Source: Arbacia lixula | Taxonomy: Eukaryota; Echinodermata; Echinoidea; Arbacioida; Arbaciidae | Direction: 5' to 3' | NCBI GenBank assembly: GCA_963669155.1 | Contig: OZ022584.1 | Coordinates: 15,389,173 to 15,453,172 of the forward strand | DNA: 64,000 nt | Shown here: positions 44,588 through 57,407 of the stretch, piece after piece | Layout: each line of letters opens with the position of its first letter | Numbering within the stretch: position 1 is the stretch's first letter | Made by a program: the position numbers and the translations under genes | The notes under the pieces: generated by a model | Database searches by the model: none | What the model saw: the letters and a program-made list of their open reading frames with translations, nothing else | What the model was told of the DNA's origin: nothing

Positions 44588-46964
44588 TTATCTGGTAGAT
44601 TTGCTCTTCCTTTCAAAAGGGCACTTGAAGCTGAAGAAGGGGCAGCAGCCTGAAGCGATGGAGCTGGTGGAGGAATGCCCCTCGGAGGAATCCTCGTTGC
44701 TGGTGATGCTGAGGTATCCAGCTATGGGGGTGTGGGGTAGTGGCGGGGAGAAGAAGAGCGATGAGGTTATGTGGTAAAAGGGTGATGGGGGTAAGGGAGG
44801 TAACGAACAAGGACCTGTTGCATAAAAATTGCCATTAATGGTATCTCTGTCATCAATTTGTAACTACCATGGTAACACCACTTGACAGCCAATCAAATTC
44901 AAGGTTTCCATAGAAGGTGCCATTGGTAGCAATGTTACCATCAATGGCAAGTTTTATGCGACAGGGCCAAGTTGGAGAAGAAGGGAGTGAGGAAGAGAAG
45001 TACAGCTGGGAATGGGGAAGAGGGGAGAATGGTTGAAGGCTTTGGGAAGATACAGGAAGAAAATGATTTAAGAGTAAAAGAACAGAGGGAAATGTGGAGG
45101 GAGAGGGGAAGAGAGAAGCGAATGAGAGAGAGGGGAAGAGAAAGAGAAAGGAGAGAGAGGGGGGAGGAAGAAAAAAAAGGCTAGAGAGAGAGGAAAAGAG
45201 AAAGAAAGTGGAGAGATAGAGGAAGAGAAAAAGAAAGGGAAGAGAAAGAGAGAAAGAACGGGGAGAGGTAGATTGAGTAAGAGATAAAGAAATAAGAGAA
45301 GAATAAAGAAAGGGGAAAGGGAGAAGAAGAGAGAAAGAAAGGAGATATAGAAAGGGTGAGCGGGGGAGCGCTATCACACATAAAATTGATTCCTAGGCTA
45401 CAAACTTGTTCACTAGTTGTGACAACAATATAAGCAAACTTACTCTTCGTGAGTGATTTGGGGAGTGGCAGCTTCTTGCGAGCCAGCCCACCTCCAGACG
45501 AGGACACTGTGGAAGCGCGCCCCAGGGTTCCCGGGGTGGTGTCGGGGGCGGAGAAGGTAGAGGCAGGAGTGCAGAAATACAAGTTGGAGGAGGAGTAGCG
45601 ATGAGTCGGAGACAGATGCCGCTCCCCCCGCTGCTGCCGACGGTAACTTGCCCGTGGCGGCTGCCGGAGCTCTGGGGAGGAGGAGTTGCTGTTGCTGCTT
45701 GTAGTTCGGCGGTAGGAAGTGGTACATCAAAAGGGGATTGTTAGTTATCAATGTTTCTAACCCTATTTGTACCTGATAAGCTGATAGGCGGATAGAGAGG
45801 TTAGACGCTGCCATTGGCGCCTTCTCGAACCAATAATATACATGACTCTTCAACATTGAGTAGTAAAATCTGTGTATGACAACCGTCGTCAAAACGCATA
45901 TTCTCGATTATCTCTGGACTATTCAATGAAGGGAAAATGAGTATCAGTACTTTTGTGAACTGAATTTATTTGGATTTATATCTAAGGTTTTTTTTTATGA
46001 TGACGTAGTCGATCCTTAAAACAATGTACATCTCTAATTTGATTGCAAACGCAAGGGCCGCTTTTATATTAAACAAGTTGATTTCCATTTGGGGATCCCT
46101 GAGTGAAGGTTTGACGAAAATCGATCTAAGGAAAAGAAAGTGTTTTTGTTGTTGTTGGAAAATGTCAAAAGGATATTTACCATTTCATCTGTGCGATTCA
46201 TGGAAAAAGAAGTGCACAACATATTATGGGAGAGCACCTCGCACGTGACGGTCACAAAATCAAAACTTTAAAATCAAATAACTTTCTTTTCCTTTGACCG
46301 ATTTTCGTCAAACCTTCACTAATATGTTTCTTTCATGTATCTCCTTTTATAGAAACCAAAACAATTTCAGGATGAAGTATTCCTTTAACGGCATGCTAGG
46401 GGCGTCACACTTCGGTAATCTATATGCCGGGCCGGCCGGGGTCGATCACTCACACAAAGTCGTTGTCCTCCCCGTCTGATGAGCTGAGATCTTCGCGTAC
46501 TCCTCGGAAGGATTGGTGGTAGGCGAGGCTGAGTGACCGCGCACACGTCTGGACCTCGGCGTCTTTGGTTGGGACTCGCGACAGCTAAGAACAAGTGACG
46601 GGATAAGTAAACATAATTTACAGGAGATCGCACAAAGCCCTAAAACGATTTTCTAATTGTAATAAAATTAGACACAGCAGAGAGAACGGTCAGCGATTTT
46701 TGTAAGAGCTGATGAGCGTTTCGGAATCTTTATCATCATCTTGTTTTTCTCCTCTTTTTCCTCTTTCTTGTTCCCTTTTCAATCCACTAGCAACTGCCAG
46801 TGTCCTCAATAAGTCATGCGATGCTTTCGGCAGAAAAGAGGTTGTGGGTTGACATGTGTGATACACAATGAGCATTTTTGCGCTCTGAATTAATTATCTG
46901 GTACACACAAATTTCTAGATACAGATTTTTTCTGAAGGTTGTGTTCATGCAACACCTTTTTTTG

Positions 46965-47018
<54 letters not shown>

Positions 47019-50000
47019 AGTTCGTCTTAATCTTATTTCCTCTGTCCTTCATCTCCTCGTCGCTCAGTTCCCCTACGAATTCCGACTTTCTCTTTACATT
47101 TCGCCTCCTCTCTCTCGTCCACCCTACCCCTCGCGTACTATTCCCCTTTTCCCTTTTACGTACCCCATCCAAACTTTGGCATTGTTGTCTTGTTTTACCT
47201 TGAGGGCGTGCTCTACATTTAGGGCAGTCAGGTCTGACTTAGCCTCGTTCAGTTCCTCTCGCAGCTGAAAGATAGCAAATTGAAATAAAACCATCATTTT
47301 TTTATCATGCACATTTGAGACGATGTGATCACATCAAAAACCAAATGAATATCAGTCAAACATTTCCCAACATTGTTTTCAACCGCTATTCGCGAAGTAC
47401 CAACCAAATACCATATTTTACATGTGGCGTTGTAACTTTCATACCGGCCTGGTATCCGCAGTTCCAAGAGGAAAACATGATCATGTTATCTGATTTTTTC
47501 CATATGAATAATTACATCCTATCATAGATTATTCACACATGAAAGGGTTAAATCACCTGTTCATAAGGCCACCTACCTATAAAGGCCATGTTTGGACTCA
47601 ATTAAGCGGCATGATTCAAATTTTATTGTAAATGTTGATAAACACGATCAATAGCATTGATCAAAAGAGCATTTGCAATATGTTTACAAATGAATTCCTT
47701 TTTAACAATGTGTTGTTTAGAACAATCAAATGTTAAGTACCTCTTTATATTCGAATCATGCCAATCAATGAAACTAAATCATTACAAGATGAATGCTGGG
47801 ATGAATGCAATACTACTTTATACTGTTTGAAATTAAACTGTTCATAAATGTTGCTGCATAAAATAATTTATATTGGCGATCGTACTTTCGCATTTTCAAG
47901 TACGAGAACACTTGTTGTGAGGGCTCTTTCCAGGGCAAAATCAGCAAGATACTGTCCGAATCCCTTTGTGCGATGCTCTGCTACTCCCCCGCTCACAGTG
48001 GAATAGTCCACAGTGACGTCAGTGCGACTCCCGTCACTGACAACTGATCTCTGAGGGGTTACCTTGGCGACTGGAATGAATGAGATTAAACAAGGATTTT
48101 ACTTGTAATGTGTCAAAATGAGATTCGAGCTCTATCAATATATTATTGCTATAACCAAGGTCAGTAGGAATCAAAACCTCATAAGCTTGTTTGTGCATTC
48201 ATATTGTATGCGAGATGTACAACATGGGGGTAGCTTTTCTTTCAGTTGCAGACCTAATGTCTGACCGGCAAACTTACTGTCTGACCGCCTGACTTACAGA
48301 ATATCAAGAATTTGTGGCTGTAACCTAGAGAAATGGATATCCATCCCTTTCAACGAGGTATGGTTCCGGCACTCAACATGCTCAATATTCATGACTGACA
48401 GCTGCTCTTAATGATGCATACTCGATTACGTCATGTCCATCTGGATTTTACAATTAGACATTACCCCGTGCACATTCCTAACATGCATACATTTCAGCTT
48501 TTGCTGATTAACTGGTAGTTGTGTCAAGAAGTACTTGTTTTGTAGTTGATTAGGAAAAGGGAACACGAAATGTGATACTTTTCTAGATGAAAACACACTT
48601 GCCTATTTTGATTGATAGTAAGTTCAAACTCAAATCAAGGTGGGCATAGTTTTATGTTACTTTTCTGAAAGAAAAATATCTTAAAGTAACGTTTCCAGAA
48701 ATTTTTTAATGGAATATCAAGCGGATTTGCATGAACTCGACACTTTTGTACTGCAACTTGATATTGTGTTTAGATCATTGTTCTTTTACCGTAAAATAAA
48801 TTACCTTGTGACGGCATCCGCTGAGGGAGGGTGTTGGCAAGAGATGTGTTGTCATGACGACCTGCGCTGTGTTCGCATTTCACTCGAGACCGCAGAACCC
48901 TGTTTTCCATTTCCTCCCTCGTGTAGCCTTCATCATCGTCGACATTACGACCGCTCGGAGCAATGCTACCTTGCACCTTTGCACCTTCAGAGGCTTGGAA
49001 TAAAATGATTATTTCGACGATTATTATCATTATATGACTACTACCGCTACTCCTCCTCTTCCTACACCCACTGCTGTCAAGACTATTACTATATTGCTAC
49101 TACTGCTGCCACTAGCCTTACTTCTACTACTTCTTTTGACACTCATGAAAAAATGATTACAAATCGGTTTAAACTCAAATAAAGCTGAAATTGACACATA
49201 ATACGGTTTATAAGATATGTCATTTTTTAGAGATAGGCTTTGTGACGTTTTATCGATTACTTTTTTTGTAATATTACTTGGAATATAATGAGATTTTCAC
49301 TTTTGGACAAATTTGGACCTCAAAACTTGTTTGTATGAGATAATTAATTTAGAAGACAACAATGAGCATAGTGTATCACACATGTTAATCCACTAGCAAC
49401 TGCCATCACAGTGTCATTAATAATGCATGATGGTTCTGGCAGTAAATAAGTTGCGGGTTGACATGTGTGATGCACAATGACCATTATTGTGTTCTGAATT
49501 AATGATCGGATACACACACATTTTCAGATCCAAATTTGTCCAAAATGTGAGATTTCATTGAATATTCCAAGGATTATTACAAGAAAACTGATCAATGAAT
49601 ATGTCACAAAACCTGTCTCTTAAAAATTAGACATCTCTTGAATTTATGATGTGTCAATTGCAGCTTTTTTAACACCTAGGAGGAGCATAATTTTGCTCTT
49701 TTTTTACTACGTAAACGGCGACAGTGAGAAATAACGGCGACATTAACGATATTTATTTGTAGCTCCTACGTACATACTACAGAAGCATGGCCAACGTCAT
49801 CGCCCTTGTCGTTATTGTGGTCGCTCTCCTGCTGCTGAAGAAGCACTGTCGTCAGGAGGTCGACGGCCGACTGCGCTGCGTCGAGTAGTTTCTGTCGCTC
49901 GCTCATCGTCCTAAGCGAGGACACCTATCATAAGTTCGATCGTCTCCGTGCACGTATACATTCCGCGACAGTCAAGTTACACGAACACAAAACCACACTA

Positions 50001-50063
50001 CAACCCTTACCATGGGTGGGATGGGCATGGCATTTTCTTTCCATTCTAGGATGACCTCCCACT
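44588..50063 (-). CDS. Unrecognised coiled-coil / Ser-rich protein (3' exons)
   Basis: Eight exons join in phase on the minus strand: 50063-50011, 49924-49774, 48993-48805, 48070-47886, 47264-47199, 46584-46454, 45694-45444 and 44721-44588 (TAA). They give 385 residues. The first contains WEVILEWKENAMPIPPM, the second MSERQKLLDAAQSAVDLLTT, the fourth FALERALTTSVLVLENAK, the fifth a short heptad-type coiled coil LREELNEAKSDLTALNVEHA, the sixth an acidic SSSDGEDNDF, the seventh a Ser/Arg/Pro-rich linker. The last ends in SGCCPFFSFKCPF, a hydrophobic cysteine cluster that could be lipid-modified (inference). The exon structure is strong because seven successive phases agree; the acceptor at 45694 could instead be 45697. 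The family is not recognised, and exons upstream of 50063 were not found. Confidence 0.75.
44811..44968. mobile_element. 158-bp TIR element
   Basis: GGACCTGTTGCATAAAAATT and TTGCCATTAATGGTA at the left pair with TACCATCAATGGCAA and GTTTTATGCGACAGGGCC at the right. A truncated relative is at 37047. It lies in the last intron of the unrecognised minus-strand gene. Confidence 0.85.
44985..45360. repeat. Purine-rich GA low-complexity intron
   Basis: GAGAGAGGGGAAGAGAAAG-type sequence. The long Ser/Leu/Phe-rich frames on the minus strand are artefacts. Confidence 0.9.
46075..46375. mobile_element. Foldback-type element in an intron of the minus-strand gene
   Basis: AGTGAAGGTTTGACGAAAAT and GGAAAAGAAAG at the left (46101-46140) are the complement of ATTTTCGTCAAACCTTCACT at 46300-46320. 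The right part is related to 28945-29080. Confidence 0.7.
46969..47020. repeat. CT dinucleotide microsatellite
   Basis: An uninterrupted TCTC run of about 40 bp between exons of the unrecognised gene. Confidence 0.95.
49145..49679. mobile_element. CTAGGTGTT-family element, copy 2
   Basis: The right end AACACCTAG (49671-49679) and the internal words ATGAGATTTTCACTTTTGGA and TTGACATGTGTGATGCACAA are shared with 15490-15914 (part in reverse). The left end is decayed. Confidence 0.75.
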
Positions 50064-53000
50064 CTGTAAAAAAAAAAAATCTGGGAAACTTTCAGCTGTT
50101 TTTAACAATAATCTTTTCTGTTCTTCATGTGTCTTTGTGACGATTCTTAGTTTGTTATTGGCAGGATTTTTGTCAATGACAAAAGAACCGCTCGTCTGAT
50201 CTATATTAAGCCTTTGTGTGCCACGTGTGTAAATAGTTATTCACGTGCAATACACGCAGTTTACTCTGAGACACAAAGGGTTCCGTTTTCAGATATCGCT
50301 TAACCCATTAAGATATACCAACTGGGAAAATAGATCTTTCAAAAGTTGTAATCGTAATATTTCCCAAGTCACAAATTCATTTAAAGTCATTCAAAATCAA
50401 GTGGAGACATGCAATTGCAACTGATATCTTAGATTTGTTTTGTTCTCAAAATGAGCTTTCGGTACAAGTGTCCTTATGTACACAATTTACTTTATGTTAA
50501 GAACTATTTTTTGGGGTTGAAGGAATTTATACTGAAAAGGCTATGTTCCTGATGTATTCAACGCGTGATTACATTCACCTGTTTCAGTTGTAATGGGTGG
50601 AATGCACTCTTGAATCTATTCTTGTTGCTACAGTCGGACAAGCGCCGTGGTTGCCACGAGAAACGTATTGTTTGAACGATGTGCATAAAATTTGCATACA
50701 TCCTTATGTATGCAAATGTATGTATGCAAAATGGTCTATTTACTGGACATGCTGCATTTGCGGACAGCATTCCATTAGCATGAATAAGCCATGGACACAC
50801 GCGTGAGCACAATGTATTACGTATTTCAATTTCATTTAATTTCATAACTTAATTTCACAATTTTGATCATGAAATGCTACATTGATGAAAAGAAACACCA
50901 AATGCAAATAGAAATCAAATAAAACATCAAAGTAAGTGTATGTACCGAGTGACGTACAGTACAGAGAATATACGTGCCAAGTAAAGCACATTGTCAAGTA
51001 TGATGTCGTATCCTAATCTTAATTTGTGTGATCTGGACCTACACTATTATAGTAACTTAAACATGAATATAAATTAAATAGAATAGTCAAATAATGAAAG
51101 ACACATCAATACACAAGTGTGGAGGAAGAAGCAAAGGTCATTGACATGTCTGAGGCTTCTCCTATTACCAAACAAAAATACAACCAATAAATACTGACAC
51201 TAACAAAATAAACAAACAAACAAACAAACAAAATTAAAAGTATGATTTGTGATTTTCTAAGATGACGTGAAAGCAAGACTATATGATTTCATTATATGTT
51301 CTTTATGTTTACTTTTGAATGTTGTTTGTGCATATTAATGGTGAAATTATCCAACCAGTGGCACGTATAGGGTTGACTTGTAGTATATATGTGCATTGCG
51401 TCTTTATCCAGACACTAGACTGTACTATTTTACGAACATTGAAGCAAAGAGATATTTCCGATGTAGAAAAAAATATGGCCTCAAAAGGAAAAGGATTCGT
51501 ACGTGACTGTAGTGTGATTTATCTTTCGTTATCAGAGATCGAAAGTTTTAGACAAACGATACAATTTAATGATACATTTAGACACAAATTCATGATTTTG
51601 GGCGAACTACCAAATCACAAAAATATCACAATATGCTTATCACGTGTTAAGAATCAAAGTGACATTTTTTTGTAAAGTTGTGTTATACCTGTATTATTAC
51701 TAAGACGCTGTATATGCAACACGCGACTGATGTGCAGCTGTATTCTTGTAAATGTGAGTGGAAGTACAAGTAAATGCTACCTCATGGCTACAGAGCCTGT
51801 AATCCATGGAATGCCATTCTTTAATTATTGTTGGTTTCTATGTTTGATTTGACACAAACACACACACACATGCACACACACTATACAACATACGCACATG
51901 AAGGCACACGACCCACACCCATACAATGATTAAGCCACTTCGTAATAGCAATCTGCGCATGAGCAGATTATTGCTGGTAGAAAATGACCCTGTCAATGGA
52001 ACTACTCATTGGGTAAAATGGAAATTAATAAATCAACCACATTTCAACTTATTATCATGCAGATATGGCAACATACACTGTATTCAGCGCTGAGAAGGTA
52101 GTGAAAGAACTTTCCACCATGTGCACCTGCTTCTATTGTTGTTCCGTGCACACGGTAAATGTGTTTAAATCAATTATCCAACATTTCAGTGGAATATCCG
52201 AACATGGTGTAATAGACCGATTTACTAATATAGTCAAATTTATGGATGTTTCTTCCCTCGGGGCCTCGTAAGAACTTGTTCCATTAACCTGTACCCAACA
52301 GTGGTATTTCAGTACTTGGAACCCACTTTGCATACATTAGATGTTGCTATGTCGGGCAAACCTCGGACAAGCTTTCCGTTGTCAGGGGCAACCTTTGTTA
52401 AACTGGTATGCATAAAATTTGAATATGTTAGTAAACCGGTCTATTACGAAATGTTCTATGATAAACATGGACAAACATCACACTCAATCAGGGCGCTGAC
52501 GTGTACTGCAAGCACTCTTGACGAATACTGAAATTAATTACGACACATCGTTCATTGAAATCAGGATGGCGTACTTGAAACGTTTTTGCTCTTTAATGTA
52601 ATCATGACCACCGCATATCTCAGGAAAATTATGTTTTCGTTGAAAATATAATAGAAACTGTTTGGATTTGCATGCATGCGAAATATTAGGCCTATGATTT
52701 GTTACTACGAAGTGCGATTTTCTTATCTCATAAAAATTACGTCTTCATATTTTTATCACTATTTTCGGTCACATCGTCGTTTTTTTCTTTTTACGATCAT
52801 ATACACAAATTGATTTTCGGACAATTTTTTAGCACTTTTATCCACGTTTTGTGCGATAAGAATTGTTTGCCAGTTTCTAAGACCCCTGTCAAAATATTTG
52901 TTTACGCGCGTATACAGGCGAACGCTTATGTTTGTCACTTCGTAAATATACAACCACCGTCTAGCGCGTGCTTTCTACTAGGTATTAACAAAAATCTTTC

Positions 53001-54720
53001 AAAAATAATTCAGTCACAACTCAAATCAAACTTAAATTAGGCATCATAAAGTCAAAGGATGACATATTTTTTACAAACAGGCTTCGTGAGCTTTTATTGA
53101 TTATGAACTTATTGATTTTTTTTTATAATATATTGGATGAGACTTTAACTTTTTGGACAAATTTGTACGTAGTAAGCATTTGTGTGTATTAGGTAATTAA
53201 TTCAGAACGCAATAATGCCCATTGTGCATCACACCTATATTCCCATAGCAACTGTCGTCACAGTGTTATCAAAGATGCATGGTGATTCTGGCAGAAGAGA
53301 CCTTGCGGGTTGACATGTGTTTAGCATAATGGACATCGTTGTGTTCTTAATTCTGAATTGATAATCTGATCCACACACATTTTTAGAACCAAATTCGTCC
53401 AAAAGTGAAAATTTCACTAAAATATATTCGTACTATTGTTCTAAGAAAAAAAAAATTAAACATCACAGCAAAAGGTCAATTTCTGAATGAGATTAAGTAT
53501 GATAAATATGGAGATATAAGATTAACATTATATATATGATTAATTGAGATGATATATTGATTAATGACATCAATAATGATTTACACAATGTACAACACTA
53601 CTTTTCAGCATTACATCATGATAGGATCATAATTAACAATTCTTATATAGTGTGTAACACATAATGATTGAACATGTCTCTATGCCCTGTACAGAAAGAA
53701 GTACAAGATGCAAGATACGAGATGTCCTGGGTCTCAACAAAAATGCATACCGTTGCAAAAGATGTTGAATAAGTGCGTCTTTAAAGCGATCTTCAATTCA
53801 TCAACTGAATCAATGTTATGTAAGTGTTCCGGGAGATTGTTCCACAAGGTTGAGGTAGTTTAAGTAAAGCTATGACGTGGTTAGAACTGGGGGAACAACA
53901 AACAGGGTTTTTTGTTTTCATTTTTTTTTAGAATTAGAACTGTGAACTGTTTTAACAACTCAATCGCATAACACCTGCATAAGATGGCGCGAAATTGTAA
54001 AAACGCTCGTATGCCAACAACAACATTTTGAATAAAATGTGAGAATGAATGGGTAGCCAGTGTAAGTCTCTCATTATGAGAGACACAGAACTTGTTTCTT
54101 AACACGGTAGATAAGACGAGCTGCAGAGTTCTGCACAACCTGCAGCTGTAACACTTGGCGAGCCGGAATCACAGAGAGGAAGCCGTTACAAAAATCAATG
54201 TGACACATTACAAATGCAAAATCTTACGCGCTTAGTAGTCTGTTTATCTATCACATTGCAATTTTGTGAAGTTGGAAAGATGCAGATCTGCATTTCGGTG
54301 AAACAAAATCATCTATATTAAATTTATCATCAAATATTGCATCCAAAGCTTTACATCGAGTTAAACCGTGTGCCATCCAAATCAATGAATACAGTTTACC
54401 TAATGATAGAACAAGGTTTACTTTTCTATAGCATTACCTCATGATGTCATTAGGTTTTATTGATATATGTGCTATTTTTGAGATATGCACATTAGGGATG
54501 ACCATATTGTAAAGAAGCAAGTGGATTTACACATGAAAGAGAAATTATTTTGTGATTTAGATGTAGAAAACGCATTTCTGACGGACGACGATTTTTACTA
54601 TCTCTCTCAGTTTTGCTGGATTTGTATGTACATATTGACTGTGTTCAAAATTACGAACTCTTGAAAAGTGCCTGGTGAGTTAAACAAATATTCATATCAC
54701 ATCGTTCATATCGTTAGTGA
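50064..54720. other. Long stretch with no convincing gene
   Basis: Open segments at 51319-51675, 52301-52531 and 52699-53040 (+) are AT-rich, have no supporting splice structure and match nothing I recognise. Known contents are repeats: a diverged block also at 17034-17180 (about 50575-50760), an AACCCTTTGTGTGCC element (50205-50282), AAAC runs (51205-51235), a block duplicated at 56450 (51940-52320) and a CTAGGTGTT element. Confidence 0.5.
52977..53470. mobile_element. CTAGGTGTT-family element, copy 3
   Basis: The left end CTAGGTATTAACAAAAATC is followed by CAGTCACAACTCAAATCAAA as in the 15490 copy. GGGTTGACATGTG and CACACACATTTTTAGA are internal family words. The right end is decayed. Confidence 0.7.
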
Positions 54721-54727
54721 GATGAAC

Positions 54728-56160
54728 CAGGGATGTGTTATGGAAGGATATGAGGCAACTTTCTCTCTTTGAACCCATGTGCCAAGCCGCTGAAAAGTTC
54801 TGGTGTTCTCGACAGGTGCTCTTCAGGTGTTTGAACAATTATGAACATGATTGCGTGGCAACGGCTTCTCAGAGAGAACAAAAGAAATGTACAGTCTCAT
54901 TTCGCTTCTTCCATTCTGTTAATGGAATTAATACCATGAGCATAACAGGTATCAGCAAACACAAATGAACAAGATTTTCAAGTAAAATATCTCCGCTGCA
55001 CGCAAACGCACACAACAGGGAGGTGTTAGGAAGGAGTAGAAACTCGAGCATGATACATTCAAACATCTGTATGGGTTCTAAAGCGTGCTCATGAATGTCA
55101 AAAGAATTCCATAATCATGGCAATGCTTTGATGTTCTATGTGCCGATGTCAACTTGAAAATAAATTTCTTTAATTTCCCATTCACTGTAGACGTTTTGTT
55201 TTTGACAAATTCGTTTGTAAACTATCAGGAAGTTAACGGCAGATAATGACAAATCCTAATACTCTGCTTTTGTTTCGAAAAGTATTGAGGAATCATTGAA
55301 AATCGGACATATAAGCTTTTTGTATTACTTACAAATTTGACCAATTTCTTCACTTTCCGACATCTTGTGCATTCGGGGGATTCAACCACTCTCAAAATGA
55401 TATATTAAGCTGTGTATTATCATTAACGGCGTTTGTGTGTGTTTGCGTGCAGAAGAGATATTTTACTTGAAAAACTTGTTTATTTGTGTTTGCTGATACC
55501 TGTTGTGCTCATGGAAATATTAATTCCATTAACAAGCGAAATGAGACTGTACATTTCTTTTGTTCTCTCTGAGAAGCCGTTGCCACACAATCGTGTTGAT
55601 AATTGTTCAAACACCTGAACAGCACCTGTTGAGAACACCATAACTTTTCAGCGGCTTGGCACATGGATTCAAAGAAAGAAAGTTGCTTCATATCCTTCCT
55701 GTCCATAACACATCCCTGCACACAAACACCGTTAATGACAATACACAGCGTAATATATCATTTTCAGAATAGTTGAATCCTATAAATGCACAAGATGTCG
55801 GAAAGTGATGAAATTGGTCAAGTTTGTAAGTAATACAAATATCTTGTATGTCCGATTTTTTTAAGGATTCCTGATTACTTTTCGAAACAAAAGCAGAGTA
55901 AAGGATCTGTCATAATCTGTACGTAACTTCCTTATAATTTGCAAACAAATTTGTCAAAAACAAAGCTTCTAGAGACAAATGGGCAATTAAAGAAATTTCT
56001 TTTTCAAATTGACAGCAACTTAATGTCAGCCCGGCACATGGAACATTAAAGCATTGTCATGATTATGGAATGCTTTTAACAGTCATGAGTACGCTTTAGA
56101 ACCATACAGATGTTTGAATGTATTATGCTCTAGTTTCTTCTCCTTCCTAACACCTCCCTG
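54728..56160. repeat. Interlocked inverted repeats, order A-B-A'-B'
   Basis: A (54728-55014) is the reverse complement of A' (55432-55718); B (55015-55431) is the reverse complement of B' (55726-56160). Anchor words: GGGATGTGTTATGGA and AGAGAACAAAAGAAATGTAC in A; GGGAGGTGTTAGGAAGGAG and CATCTTGTGCATT in B. Similarity is high, with small indels. No transposase is visible. Confidence 0.92.
55333..55363 (-). CDS. Possible start exon in block B
   Basis: On the minus strand ATG at 55363 opens MSESEEIGQI and meets a strong donor (GTAAGTAA). It points towards the unrecognised gene at 50063, but its phase would create TAG with that exon, so an intervening exon would be required. The block B' copy (55795-55825, +) encodes MSESDEIGQV with the same donor. 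Confidence 0.25.
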
Positions 56161-57407
56161 GATGAACAACGGACGCATCAGTTATATACAAAGAACACAG
56201 GTTATAAACCAGCTAAATTGTTTTTGAAGAAAAGGGTGCATCGTATACTCTGTCTTTGTACAGTGCTTGGTTAATCTGCCTGAGAAACGTTAAAAACTAG
56301 GTATGTATCTTTTGTCTATGGATGCTCGTCTACGCTCGATAGCAATTTTCATGTTGAACAATATAGTTTGACATGTTTAATTGTTCATATTTGATGGGAA
56401 AGTGTGTCTGGGGTCTTTTAGATATACATTTATGTAGAGCCTGCGATAATAAGCCAGTTCATAATTGCAATGTGCGCATGAGCAGATTATTGCTCTTACG
56501 AATGACCTCAGGTTGATTGTACCACTCACAGAGTAAAATTCACTAGATTGTCGCCCACGTTTATACTTATTATCATGCATATATGATAAGTGATTTTGCT
56601 GTAAGAAGGCAGTGAGAGAACATTCCACCATGTGCACCTGCTTCTATTTTCTTATGGGCACGCTGTAAAATGTCTTTACATCATGTACCCAATAGAGCTT
56701 CATGAACAGATCCCAGTTTGCAGTCTAGTAGTATTTAATCAGTGGATCGTCCGACCATGGTGTAACTGTGAACTGGCGTATTGGTCACATGGGGCAAATG
56801 GCGACTTACATTTAATAAACTTAAGACACAATGGAGATGAGTATGTAAGACTTCACACGACGCCTCCAATACGGCGGGCAATAATAACAATCATTTAAAA
56901 GAAGGCGTGATGAAGAATCATTACGTCAGTGATACAAATTTATGACTGGATAGCAACTTGGTAGAGGGGCATTTATTAAGGCTTCACCTTACAGGGAAAT
57001 TTACGCACATGTGTTCGTAATGTTCTTGATGTGTCAACTATGTGCTTTGACACGCAAGATTTAAAAAGGTGGTCTACACCTTCCCACCCCACCCTTTAGT
57101 AGCCCTACTGTTCCAACGGCATTTCCCAGGTCAAATGGAACGTCGTACAATATATTTTACTCTTTTCTTGTCAATAGGGAGACAGAATTGTATGCTTTTT
57201 TTTAAGTCCACTGATGTTCCAATCGAGTTTGAGGTTTGGATATTATGTTTTTGCGCTCACGCTGACACTTTCTCCACGACGTGAAAAGACGGGAACAAAT
57301 CACCACGATTCCCGTCACGATTTCCAACAAAACGAGTTCATGGTGTCGCGTGAAGTTCAGTTCGGCACATGAAGGGTTGGTACTCTTAGTAAGTATCACA
57401 CATGGGT

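Larger units (their letters stand above)
51940..56900. repeat. Diverged direct duplication: 51940-52420 and 56450-56900
   Basis: Shared words in the same order: TAAGCCA, GCGCATGAGCAGATTATTGC, ACTTATTATCATGCA, CCACCATGTGCACCTGCTTC, then CAGTGGA..TCCGA.CATGGTGTAA and GGGGCAA. The copies are clearly older than the other repeats here. The coordinates span both copies and the DNA between. Confidence 0.8.

Noticed and set aside
44624-44711. Plus-strand exon HLKLKKGQQPEAMELV between 44620 and 44712
   Set aside because: The opposite strand gives the phase-matched terminal exon of the eight-exon gene with a stop codon, and no plus-strand partner exons were found.
41120-45360. Ser/Leu-rich frames at 41120-41450 and 44853-45377
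   Set aside because: They are translations of CT or GA simple sequence within introns.
49787-49888. 33-codon plus-strand frame with a hydrophobic stretch like a membrane microprotein
   Set aside because: It lies exactly antisense to a well-supported exon (49924-49774); the hydrophobicity reflects the complement of that sequence.
51319-53040. A cluster of AT-rich plus-strand open segments as a viral or novel operon-like remnant
   Set aside because: No recognisable motif, no splice structure and no consistent codon pattern. One segment overlaps a duplicated repeat and another a MITE end. Left as unexplained.
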